DNA of 5,908 nucleotides from an uncultured Lachnospiraceae bacterium (GTDB lineage: Bacteria > Bacillota_A > Clostridia > Lachnospirales > Lachnospiraceae): NCBI GenBank assembly GCA_902795715.1, contig CADBME010000083.1, positions 1 through 5,908 of the forward strand, given 5' to 3'. This document shows positions 1 to 5,860 of the stretch, piece by piece. Every line of letters starts with the position of its first letter. Positions within the stretch are counted from its first letter, which is position 1. The translations under genes and the position numbers were made by a program. The notes beneath the pieces are model-generated. The model was not told the DNA's origin and searched no databases. It saw only the letters and a list, made by a program, of their open reading frames with translations.

Positions 1-795
1 AGAAGCATTCAGGGGATATCGGTAGCCATAAGGTCTTACGGCCAGCACAAACTGATCATCCCCTTTTACCGGATATTTGAGAGCCGGCCATTCCTGGCCT
101 TCCTCAGGCTGGTAGTTTGCACCCGGCATCTTTTTATTGTAAATCCTCTCTACACCTTCCTCTGTCATCTGGTATAGAGAGAGATAATTGGCTTTTTCTC
201 CTTTGGCCACAGAATTAAGGAGCATCTTCTTGCCCCCAAGATCCTTACCGCTGACCAGGAAGAGGCGGGCCCGGTTGGATTCACTGCTGATGTCCTCGGT
301 CCCTAACTTTAAGGCTGGCATCTTATCCAGAGAAAGGACTTTTCTGGTATAGCCAAGAGGATAGGCTTTATAATTTTCGCCTTCCTCATCAGGATACTCA
401 AAGAAAACCTTACCCTCTTCATCAAGAGACAGTTTAACTTTTACTTCGGATTCGTCAGCTCCGGTCATATACATGGTTTTAGATGTAATGGCATTGCCTT
501 CGCCATCATAACGGATAGCCGCTCCGGAGTTTACCTTGAGTACTTTTTCTTTGCCATTATTGAAGCTGACTTTAATCCGGCTGCCCGATGCCAGATAGAA
601 TTGATCATTGAAGCCTTCATAGAAGGTATAGGCAGCTTCGTCATCTTTATCGGTATATTCTACACTTTTTACCGAATAGTCATAGGGGTTGGTCCTGGCC
701 ATAGCCGTGGCCGGAAGCATCCCCAAGGCAAGAGCTGCTGAAAGAGCAAGGCTCAGCAGCTTGCTGACAAGATTTTTCAGGTCTTGTTTATTCAT
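1..795 (-). CDS. Secreted protein of unknown function, C-terminus beyond the window
   Basis: I do not recognise the family. The frame is open from ATG at 793-795 to base 1, giving 265 codons without a stop, so the 3' end is missing. The start follows GGAGG (801-805) with 5-nt spacing. Residues 1-33 form a classical Sec signal peptide: Lys3, Lys7 and Lys12, then a Leu/Ala-rich core, then a P-A-T-A-M-A site with cleavage likely after Ala33. There is no lipobox cysteine. The mature part is hydrophilic and acidic, rich in Asp/Glu/Lys/Tyr/Gly, with short alternating stretches such as FYLASGSRIKVSF that suggest beta-strands, and it has no further membrane segment in the visible part. It begins 25 bases after the stop of the glycan polymerase-like gene, with no terminator between, so the two are probably co-transcribed. 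The product should act outside the membrane, possibly in the same surface pathway. A cell-wall anchor or binding domain could lie in the unseen C-terminus. Confidence 0.85.
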   Translation of the reverse strand, partial: MNKQDLKNLVSKLLSLALSAALALGMLPATAMARTNPYDYSVKSVEYTDKDDEAAYTFYEGFNDQFYLASGSRIKVSFNNGKEKVLKVNSGAAIRYDGEGNAITSKTMYMTGADESEVKVKLSLDEEGKVFFEYPDEEGENYKAYPLGYTRKVLSLDKMPALKLGTEDISSESNRARLFLVSGKDLGGKKMLLNSVAKGEKANYLSLYQMTEEGVERIYNKKMPGANYQPEEGQEWPALKYPVKGDDQFVLAVRPYGYRYPLNAS

Positions 796-820
796 AATTT
801 CCTCCTTAATGTATGAACAA

Positions 821-2806
821 CTATGTTGTCGTCTCTCTTTCATTTCGAAAGAGTATTCCCTCTCCGATGCCCAACAGAGCCCAGAAAGCCGGTGCCGTAA
901 GAATCATGGAGTCGTTAGCCAGGCCCGTAATCATATAGAGGGCTGGTCCGAGAAGGAAGGCCAATCCTGTATAGAATTGGTTTCGATTCCTGGTGCCTGA
1001 CAGCCTCTTCAGGAATCGTATAAGATAAAGGAACAGGCAGCCTGTCACAAACAATGCAGACAATAGGCCTGTTTCAGCCGCCATCTGCAGATACCAGCAG
1101 TGGGGCTTGTTGTAGATGACATCATCCTGCCCGATTTGATGTCTTGCAGCATAATCATTATTTGGAAAAAAGAGAGAAAAGGTATCGGGTCCGGTCCCTA
1201 GAAAGGCCACTTCAGGAAGCCCGGCTATGGTCTTGGACCATACATATCCCCTGAACGATGCAAATCCATAAACCGATGCCGGAAATGCGTCGGGGGAAAT
1301 CACGGACTCTGCCAGAATGCCCTGATGATTGATCAGCCTGTAGCCTCCGTCTTTCCGACATAGAAACCATGCATGATCACCATCATAGAAAACGTAGCCC
1401 TTAATTTCTCCAGATGAATTGCTGACTTCGTCCCTCCAAAAGAAAAGTTTGTCAAAGGGCTGGTCTGTCACGTGATAGACCGGACCTTCCAGAGCATCCG
1501 CTCTGATCGCCTTTTTCTTCAGAGACTTCTGCAAGGCTTTCTGCTTTTTCACGGAAACTTCTTTTTGACTGACCAGATCAGCGGTCTTTGTCTCTTTCAG
1601 AATTACCGTCCCGGAAGAATCCTCCCATGAGGCCTCCAGCAGCCTGTCATCTATTTCCAGGAAAACACTATCCTCTCCTGTCCGGATTCCTGTTATAAGA
1701 CCCTGAGTGATCTTACCTTCCTCCTGGTAGCGGAATAACCTTCCCATCAGATCACCACCGGTCATCCGGTTTACAAAAACCATAAGTCCCAGAATCAGGC
1801 ATATACCGCCTGCAAGCAGGCCAAGGACAGGAAATAGCCCGAATCGCCTCTTTATCTTTATACCTGAATCAACATCTCCTTTATTGCTTTGCGGAAGCAA
1901 AGTAAAACCAAAGAGAAGAAGACCTGTAATGGAAGCGGCGATTCCGCTTCTGGACTGCGATGCCAAAAGACATACTGCATCAAGAGCTAAAGACACAAGG
2001 AAAATCCCCTTCCAGACCATCCCGGACTCTGTTACAAATCCGCTGAGGACAAGCGGCAACATCATGGCCAGATAGACACCGACATAATCCGCATGGTAGA
2101 GAGTCATATAGATTCTGGATGAAGCAAGAATTTCCGCATGGTCCAGGCCACATAAACTGCGAATCAAAGGCCAGGTCATAGGGTCATGACCCAGCAGCTG
2201 CAGGATGCCAATGGTTCCCAAAAGGCACATCGACACAGCGCAACACCTTATGACATAATGCAGAAACTCATATGACAGATTCTCTCCGGATGCTGTAACA
2301 TACCATCCGTAATAGAAAAGAATTCCATAGGAGAGCAGCACAGGGAAGGGTTGAAAAAGATCCCTGGCTCCCCGAAAAACAATCTCCTGATACTTAGAGC
2401 ACAAAGACGATATCAGGGCCAGAAAAATATAAGAGGCAGGTAAAAACAGACAAAAAAGCTGCACGCCTTTTATACCTGACCAGACAATCTTCCTCCCCAG
2501 AAGCAGCATGGAAAGCAAAAAGAAAAGGGACAGTCCGACAATAGCAAAAAGGGCTACCTCTTTGCCATGCAGAAAATAATCCACACAGTATTTCTCTCCT
2601 GCTTCCGCAGGCTGGTAAATGCAGAGCCTGTTGGCAAAAGAATAGCCCCTAATGAGCAGAGGCAGCATAACGATCGTCAAAAGAAAGGGCAAACCATATA
2701 CCCGCCAGGTCTTCTCTACCAGAAGGCCATTGGTCCTTCTACTCTGTCTGGCTGGTTTTTTTCTCTTTGTTACCTGTGATTTTGCCTTCTTACTCTTTCT
2801 TCCCAT
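821..2806 (-). CDS. O-antigen ligase/polymerase-family membrane protein (Wzy_C type, long-loop Firmicutes form)
   Basis: This 661-residue polytopic protein probably polymerises or transfers lipid-linked glycan on the outer face of the membrane; substrate unknown. The start follows GAGGT (2813-2817) with 6-nt spacing. Residues 1-24 hold twelve Lys/Arg, fitting a cytoplasmic N-terminus. Hydrophobic segments lie near 37-54, 84-103, 115-135, 152-170, 183-205, 240-258, 264-284, 288-305 and 325-345, then a large loop (about 346-575), then segments near 580-597, 611-630 and 636-652. Family signatures are SRSG at 285-288, FRGYVW at 518-523 (Arg519), LGTGPDTF at 536-543, FPNNDY at 547-552 and KPHCWYLQ at 567-574, whose His569 matches the conserved family histidine. 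The loop between 355 and 515 looks beta-rich, with a basic stretch at 420-432. The Wzy_C assignment is by motif recognition. Polysaccharide polymerase, teichoic or capsular glycan ligase and protein glycosyltransferase remain alternatives. It appears to start its own operon and leads into the secreted protein gene. Confidence 0.85.
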   Translation of the reverse strand: MGRKSKKAKSQVTKRKKPARQSRRTNGLLVEKTWRVYGLPFLLTIVMLPLLIRGYSFANRLCIYQPAEAGEKYCVDYFLHGKEVALFAIVGLSLFFLLSMLLLGRKIVWSGIKGVQLFCLFLPASYIFLALISSLCSKYQEIVFRGARDLFQPFPVLLSYGILFYYGWYVTASGENLSYEFLHYVIRCCAVSMCLLGTIGILQLLGHDPMTWPLIRSLCGLDHAEILASSRIYMTLYHADYVGVYLAMMLPLVLSGFVTESGMVWKGIFLVSLALDAVCLLASQSRSGIAASITGLLLFGFTLLPQSNKGDVDSGIKIKRRFGLFPVLGLLAGGICLILGLMVFVNRMTGGDLMGRLFRYQEEGKITQGLITGIRTGEDSVFLEIDDRLLEASWEDSSGTVILKETKTADLVSQKEVSVKKQKALQKSLKKKAIRADALEGPVYHVTDQPFDKLFFWRDEVSNSSGEIKGYVFYDGDHAWFLCRKDGGYRLINHQGILAESVISPDAFPASVYGFASFRGYVWSKTIAGLPEVAFLGTGPDTFSLFFPNNDYAARHQIGQDDVIYNKPHCWYLQMAAETGLLSALFVTGCLFLYLIRFLKRLSGTRNRNQFYTGLAFLLGPALYMITGLANDSMILTAPAFWALLGIGEGILFRNERETTT

Positions 2807-2886
2807 CTGAATACCTCATTACGATCTCAATAAAAGTTATCGAAATCTCTTGACGATCCTTTACGAGCAGGAACTAACCTGTTTCC

Positions 2887-2913
2887 TTAACCATCATCGT
2901 AATAAGCAGGCAT
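2887..2913 (-). CDS. Eight-codon ORF (MPAYYDDG) in the leader, possible leader peptide
   Basis: ATG at 2911-2913 is followed by seven sense codons and TAA at 2887-2889. The reason to list it is its ribosome binding site: AGGAGGTG at 2921-2928, near-perfect to the 16S anti-SD, with 9 nt between AGGAGG and ATG. That is better than the site of any full-length gene here. It lies 80 bases upstream of the glycan polymerase-like gene, inside the predicted transcript. It may be an upstream ORF whose translation controls the leader. It might instead be the start of a decayed small gene, since the same frame after the TAA stays open for 19 more codons (GNRLVPARKG and onward) before TGA. No protein family can be assigned to so short a peptide. 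Confidence 0.35.
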   Translation of the reverse strand: MPAYYDDG

Positions 2914-2920
2914 GTCCTTT

Positions 2921-2928
2921 CACCTCCT
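2921..2928 (-). promoter_or_regulatory. Very strong Shine-Dalgarno sequence in the leader
   Basis: The minus strand reads AGGAGGTG here, followed by AAAGGAC and ATG at 2913. It is the longest anti-SD match in the window, yet only an 8-codon ORF follows, so ribosomes are predicted to load about 100 bases upstream of the large membrane-protein gene. Confidence 0.5.
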
Positions 2929-2935
2929 CTTTCAG

Positions 2936-2966
2936 GCCGCAGCATTATCATATCTTTCGACGCGGC
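2936..2966 (-). other. GC hairpin in the leader upstream of the small ORF
   Basis: GCCGC (2936-2940 on the plus strand) and GCGGC (2962-2966) are exact inverted repeats separated by 21 bases, in an otherwise A/T-rich leader. In the predicted minus-strand transcript they would form a 5-6 bp stem ending 7 bases before the AGGAGGTG site. There is no following T-run, so it is not a terminator. A role in ribosome access or mRNA stability is possible but unproven. Confidence 0.35.
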
Positions 2967-3043
2967 TTATATGTGAAAAGTCATTTAAAAAAATATTTCG
3001 TATCAAAAACGACCATTACATTTACATTTCTTATCTGTTAATA

Positions 3044-3052
3044 ATTATATCA
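3044..3052 (-). promoter_or_regulatory. Extended -10 promoter for the glycan polymerase-like operon
   Basis: The minus strand reads TGATATAAT, a perfect TATAAT hexamer with the TGn extension. No good -35 hexamer sits at 16-18 bases (nearest ACAGTT), which extended -10 promoters tolerate and which leaves room for an activator. Transcription would begin near 3037 and give a leader of about 230 bases before the ATG at 2806. The AACT/AGTT dyad (3066-3084) overlaps the -35 position and is a possible but weak operator. Confidence 0.55.
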
Positions 3053-3148
3053 TTTTTGCTTGGACAACTGTAGGGCAAATAGTTCAAAATAAAGCTACTT
3101 TTTTGTCTGACACTCTTTCCCTTTTTCACTCCTACTTTCTCAAAAAAA

Positions 3149-4699
3149 CTATGCCCCTCCGATAATCAACTTGACCAGACCCCGGTCTTCGATCATAGTA
3201 ACATCCCCTCTAAATGGTTTGCACAAAGACCCCAGCTTACTCTTTTCCTTCCTCGAAAGAAGCCTGCCGGGATATTGGCAGAATAAGACCATTTCCTGCC
3301 TGACCATACCACCCTGGATGATAAGATCCATACAATCGTCCGCCTGATCCTTTTCCTTTTTCAATCCAAGTCCCTGACCCCCTTCTTTATCCCAGTCAGA
3401 TTCCCGTTCCTTTTCTTCTTTCAGCCCAGATTCATGACTCTCTTCCTTCTTCAGCCCGGATTCCTGATTTCCTTCCACCCTGGTCTGATCATAGTGCTTC
3501 AAAGCCATATCACACATGCACATCAGTACTTTTTCCAAATCATTTATCCTGATTCCGCAAGGAAGATCAAAATCATGGAAACGAATCTGATATGGGATTT
3601 TTTCCTGGAGGAATCTTTCCTCACAAGATACAAGAAGGTCATTGATTTCGACTACTTCACTGTATTTTCCCACAGAAAGCTCTCTATAATGATTTTCAAG
3701 AATAGCCAGATAGTCACCAGCCATATTTCTTAATCTTTCCTGCCGATCCCAATCTGCATATTTGATATGGGATTCCTTTTTTTCCCCATCCACTTTTTCA
3801 CCAAAAGCAAACTGATTCGTGCTCTCTAAACGATTTCCCTTTTGTCCGCTAAATTCCGTTTTTTCTAACAGACCGCGAATCGCCCTGTCGATCTCTCTGT
3901 TATAGCGGTTGATCCTTGCGCTTTGTATAAGAGCTTGCTGATAATGGCTCTTTAAAGCCGACTCTCTGCGAATCAATTCCTGCCTGATCCTTATCCCTTT
4001 CATCCTTTCACTATATAAAAAGGACACCCACAGATAGGAAAGTGAAATAATCAGACAGAATGCGACCAGATTAATCATACCATTCCCTTTGTTTAAGGCA
4101 AAGTGCATATTACTGGCAATGCCCATAATATAATAAGCCGTAAGGAACAAAACGAGAAAAAAGGGATATCTGGGATTCCAGGCCATAAAACGCCGGATAA
4201 ATGGTATATTCTGTCTGACAAATATGACACAAAAAGCAAGACACCATAAGCCAAGCAGCAGATCTCTGGGATCCCAGCCCATACTCATTCCCACTTTATC
4301 CGGAGTTGTCCCCGGAAATAAAACCATAATCCCTACACTGTATATAGTAGATAACAGGGTTTCAAAAACCAACTCCACCATCAGTTTTTTCAGGAGATCC
4401 CCCTTAAATACACAGGCAAACATGACAATGCCAACCCAAATATTCAGGACGATCAGAAAAATGATCTTTCTCTCATACCAGTCCTGCCCGGCATACTTTC
4501 CCCCAAGAAATATAGATATATACAGGGTAATCCAAAAATATCTCCAGAACCACAAAAGCAACCAGACCAACAGGGAGCTCTTTTTCCCAAAGCGCAGCCC
4601 TACTGTTTTTTCAAACATATAAAATATGGTAAAAAAACCAAAGAATGAAGGAAAGAAGCTTTTCATATTATTCAGCAAAAAAAATAGAAGGGGCATCAT
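3149..4699 (-). CDS. Multi-spanning membrane protein with degenerate AgrC-like kinase half (pseudokinase sensor)
   Basis: Read from ATG at 4697-4699 (516 residues). The in-frame ATG at 4706-4708 gives 519 but leaves one base after AAAGGA (4710-4715), whereas 4699 gives 10. Hydrophobic segments near 14-30, 42-65, 78-97, 105-128, 145-163, 178-196 and 206-229 suggest a seven-span sensor like those of AgrC/ComD-type kinases. A charged helical stretch (230-280) follows, then a region aligning with the neighbouring kinase. Motifs are lost: the YRHD box reads YNRE (Arg268 for the phospho-histidine), the N-box reads LMCMCDMAL (Cys394 and Met398 for the two asparagines), and no glycine box remains. 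The C-terminal strands (PFRGDVTM near 495-502) still match the kinase's KYGGHLNI. Four 10-residue repeats fill a loop at 413-452. The gene starts within 17 bases of the kinase stop, so translational coupling is likely. I infer a catalytically dead sensor partner. A fast-diverging active kinase seems unlikely. Confidence 0.8.
   Translation of the reverse strand: MMPLLFFLLNNMKSFFPSFFGFFTIFYMFEKTVGLRFGKKSSLLVWLLLWFWRYFWITLYISIFLGGKYAGQDWYERKIIFLIVLNIWVGIVMFACVFKGDLLKKLMVELVFETLLSTIYSVGIMVLFPGTTPDKVGMSMGWDPRDLLLGLWCLAFCVIFVRQNIPFIRRFMAWNPRYPFFLVLFLTAYYIMGIASNMHFALNKGNGMINLVAFCLIISLSYLWVSFLYSERMKGIRIRQELIRRESALKSHYQQALIQSARINRYNREIDRAIRGLLEKTEFSGQKGNRLESTNQFAFGEKVDGEKKESHIKYADWDRQERLRNMAGDYLAILENHYRELSVGKYSEVVEINDLLVSCEERFLQEKIPYQIRFHDFDLPCGIRINDLEKVLMCMCDMALKHYDQTRVEGNQESGLKKEESHESGLKEEKERESDWDKEGGQGLGLKKEKDQADDCMDLIIQGGMVRQEMVLFCQYPGRLLSRKEKSKLGSLCKPFRGDVTMIEDRGLVKLIIGGA
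3344..3463 (-). repeat. Four tandem 30-bp repeats coding 10-residue units
   Basis: The encoded units are ESGLKKEESH, ESGLKEEKER, ESDWDKEGGQ and GLGLKKEKDQ. The first two agree at 20 of 30 bases by my count; the last two are more diverged. All are in frame within the pseudokinase. By alignment with the adjacent kinase they lie just after the N-box helix, in a loop that is only a few residues long there (around HDRPGK). They are strongly charged and probably disordered. Confidence 0.7.
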
Positions 4700-4716
4700 T
4701 AAGATCATTTCCTTTC

Positions 4717-5472
4717 TTACGATCTCACAAGTCTGCTACTAATAGTCAGATAAGAACTCTCTTCATCGAAGTCTATGTTTAAATGACCTCCATATTTACT
4801 ACAGTAATCTTTTGCGATAAGAAGACCCAGACCATGGTTTTTTGAATCTGATTTGCTGGTCTGAAAATTCATATCAAAAGATTTTGATACATCATTGCCC
4901 ACACATATATACAGACTCTCACCCTCATCATCTAAGATAAACAGGATACCCTTGCCAGGCCGGTCATGCAATCTCAGCTCTTCCTCCAGAGCATTATCAA
5001 GCAAATTCATCAGGATTCCCGTTATGTGAAAAGGATCCATCCTGCCAATACTATCTTCTTTTATATTTACCCGGGCTTCAAAAGGAATCTCTTTTTCCTT
5101 GCATTCCTCCGCCTTGATCTCACAGATTGCATTCAAAAGTTCATTCCGGCAATAAGGAAACTCTTTCATATGAGACATGTCATCCTGCATCTCCTGAAAA
5201 TACCCCTGCAAGGCCTGATATTCCTCAAAATCTTCCAGCTCCCTGCCTTCTCTCAGGAATTCTTCTACAATTCCCATATGTTTCTGCAAATCATGCCGGT
5301 ATTTACGAATTCCCTGGATTCTCTCCTGCATATCATCATAAAACTTTTGAATATAAGTGATGTTGGTCTCCAAAATCAGGTTTTCTTTCTCGGTTTTTTG
5401 CAGTTTTCGAATATAAATCATTAATCCGACCAGGATAAGAAACAAATGAATCAGGCTAAGATATTCGACCAT
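4717..5472 (-). CDS. GHKL-family sensor histidine kinase (AgrC-like), short, without sensor domain
   Basis: This 251-residue kinase should autophosphorylate on histidine with ATP and pass phosphate to a response regulator, usually LytTR-type in this family (family knowledge). The start at 5470-5472 follows GGGGAGG (5479-5485) with 6-nt spacing. Residues 4-21 form the only membrane segment, followed by a charged, probably coiled-coil stretch (22-56). YRHDLQKH at 58-65 carries the predicted phospho-acceptor His60. The N-box NLLDNALEE is at 156-164, with Asn156 and Asn160 for Mg-ATP. VGND is at 191-194, the glycine box HGLGL at 213-217, and KYGGHLNI at 226-233. It is shorter than usual AgrC-type kinases (about 400-450 residues), which carry five to seven N-terminal spans. 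Those spans sit instead on the product of the next gene, 8-17 bases downstream. No response regulator is adjacent on the upstream side within 436 bases. Function as histidine kinase is well supported; signal and partner are unknown. Confidence 0.92.
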   Translation of the reverse strand: MVEYLSLIHLFLILVGLMIYIRKLQKTEKENLILETNITYIQKFYDDMQERIQGIRKYRHDLQKHMGIVEEFLREGRELEDFEEYQALQGYFQEMQDDMSHMKEFPYCRNELLNAICEIKAEECKEKEIPFEARVNIKEDSIGRMDPFHITGILMNLLDNALEEELRLHDRPGKGILFILDDEGESLYICVGNDVSKSFDMNFQTSKSDSKNHGLGLLIAKDYCSKYGGHLNIDFDEESSYLTISSRLVRS

Positions 5473-5486
5473 GCTTTACCTCCCCA

Positions 5487-5517
5487 TAAAGTCAAGCCTG
5501 TAACAGCTTAAATTCAA
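5487..5517. repeat. Nine-base direct repeat before the kinase gene
   Basis: The plus strand has TAAAGTCAA at 5487-5495 and TAAATTCAA at 5509-5517, 8 of 9 bases alike and 22 bases (about two helical turns) apart. Between them lies an imperfect dyad, AAGCCTGTAACAGCTT (5494-5509). This spacing resembles paired LytTR-type sites (9-base repeats with 12-13 between), but the bases do not match that consensus well. It lies inside the predicted 5' UTR, immediately upstream of the ribosome binding site, so autoregulation is possible. Confidence 0.3.
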
Positions 5518-5620
5518 GGTATTTGCTCCTATATTAAGCAGGAAATCTTTTTTTACTATTCACGGCCCTACCGTCCATCAAGCCATAGGCCATGTCATCG
5601 GAAATGTCAGTACAAATGCT

Positions 5621-5649
5621 ATTATAGGATATCACATTTGCAATAGCAA
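5621..5649 (-). promoter_or_regulatory. Sigma-A-type promoter for the kinase/pseudokinase operon
   Basis: On the minus strand a perfect TATAAT -10 (5621-5626) lies exactly 17 bases downstream of TTGCTA (5644-5649), which matches the TTGACA -35 at four of six positions. Transcription would begin near 5614, giving a leader of about 140 bases before ATG at 5472. The -35 lies inside the repeated AATAGCAAGGACAG element. Confidence 0.65.
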
Positions 5650-5669
5650 GGACAGGGAGAACAGGGGCT
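5642..5669. repeat. Direct repeat copy A (AATAGCAAGGACAG...GGGGCT)
   Basis: The first 14 bases, AATAGCAAGGACAG at 5642-5655, recur exactly at 5703-5716, and GGGGCT follows in both (5664-5669 and 5726-5731). This copy contains the -35 of the kinase promoter. The other copy has no -10 at the matching distance. Confidence 0.6.
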
Positions 5670-5677
5670 TCCCTGTT
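5660..5677. promoter_or_regulatory. Perfect 7-bp dyad upstream of the -35, operator candidate
   Basis: AACAGGG (5660-5666) and CCCTGTT (5671-5677) are exact inverted repeats around GCTT. The centre falls about 54 bases upstream of the predicted start, a usual activator position. There is no T-run after it on either strand, so a terminator role is unlikely. Confidence 0.35.
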
Positions 5678-5680
5678 GAT

Positions 5681-5700
5681 GGTCATGGCTGATCATGTCC
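5681..5700. promoter_or_regulatory. Imperfect palindrome GGTCATGGCTGATCATGTCC
   Basis: The arms GGnCATG and CATGnCC are separated by six bases. The centre is about 22 bases (two helical turns) beyond the centre of the AACAGGG/CCCTGTT dyad, so the two could be bound from the same face of the DNA. No known regulator site is recognised. Confidence 0.3.
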
Positions 5701-5702
5701 GT

Positions 5703-5731
5703 AATAGCAAGGACAGAGGCGATTAGGGGCT
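5703..5731. repeat. Direct repeat copy B (AATAGCAAGGACAG...GGGGCT)
   Basis: This is the second copy of the element, 61 bases to the right of copy A. The first 14 bases are identical, the middle is diverged, and GGGGCT is shared, with GGGGCTATT here adding another copy of the recurring GCTATT hexamer. Confidence 0.6.
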
Positions 5732-5807
5732 ATTAACCTCTAGAATCAGGCAAAAAATAGTGAGCCAAAAAGTTAAAGATTTCAAACGAGAAGGCAAGGG
5801 TACGGAA

Positions 5808-5838
5808 AGAGAATAAGCTATTGCGGCTGTGGGAGAAA
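5808..5838. repeat. Repeat copy C (TAAGCTATTGCGG...GTGG)
   Basis: TAAGCTATTGCGG at 5814-5826 recurs exactly at 5878-5890, with further matches on both sides (GAG before; GTGG and AGAAA after). The offset is 64 bases. The octamer GCTATTGC in it is the reverse complement of GCAATAGC at 5640-5647. Confidence 0.6.
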
Positions 5839-5860
5839 GCAGAAACGGAAGATCCATGTC

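Larger units (their letters stand above)
2807..3148 (-). other. 342-base intergenic region with promoter and long leader
   Basis: This gap separates the pseudokinase stop from the glycan polymerase-like start. Seen directly: an extended -10 element at 3044-3052, an imperfect dyad just upstream of it (AACT at 3066-3069 and AGTT at 3081-3084), a GC hairpin at 2936-2966, a very strong ribosome binding site at 2921-2928 with an 8-codon ORF, and then the GAGGT site of the large gene. The part nearest the pseudokinase (3085-3148) is A/T-rich. Its only hairpin-like candidate there (AAAG/CTTT followed by TATTTTG on the minus strand) is too weak to call a terminator. No known riboswitch core was recognised. 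Confidence 0.6.

Noticed and set aside
689..1000. Plus-strand ORF of 103 codons
   Set aside because: It overlaps the start of the secreted protein gene and the end of the polymerase gene, which have strong motifs and ribosome binding sites on the minus strand. Its own sequence is not protein-like.
2850..2913. Tyrosine-recombinase N-terminal remnant suggested by MPAYYDDG
   Set aside because: The resemblance to integrase starts covers only a few residues, and nothing downstream or nearby supports an integrase or attachment site.
2870..3037. Known riboswitch in the long leader
   Set aside because: I looked for cores of common Clostridial classes such as cyclic di-GMP, T-box, SAM and lysine and could not match any; only one simple GC hairpin is evident.
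3085..3151. Rho-independent terminator after the pseudokinase gene
   Set aside because: The T7 run directly after the stop has no adjacent stem, and the AAAG/CTTT hairpin farther on has only a few A-U pairs. Read-through into the glycan operon cannot be excluded.
4224..5424. Plus-strand ORFs of 132 and 152 codons opposite the kinase genes
   Set aside because: They are antisense to genes with clear GHKL motifs and membrane segments, and no plus-strand ribosome binding site or family motif was seen.
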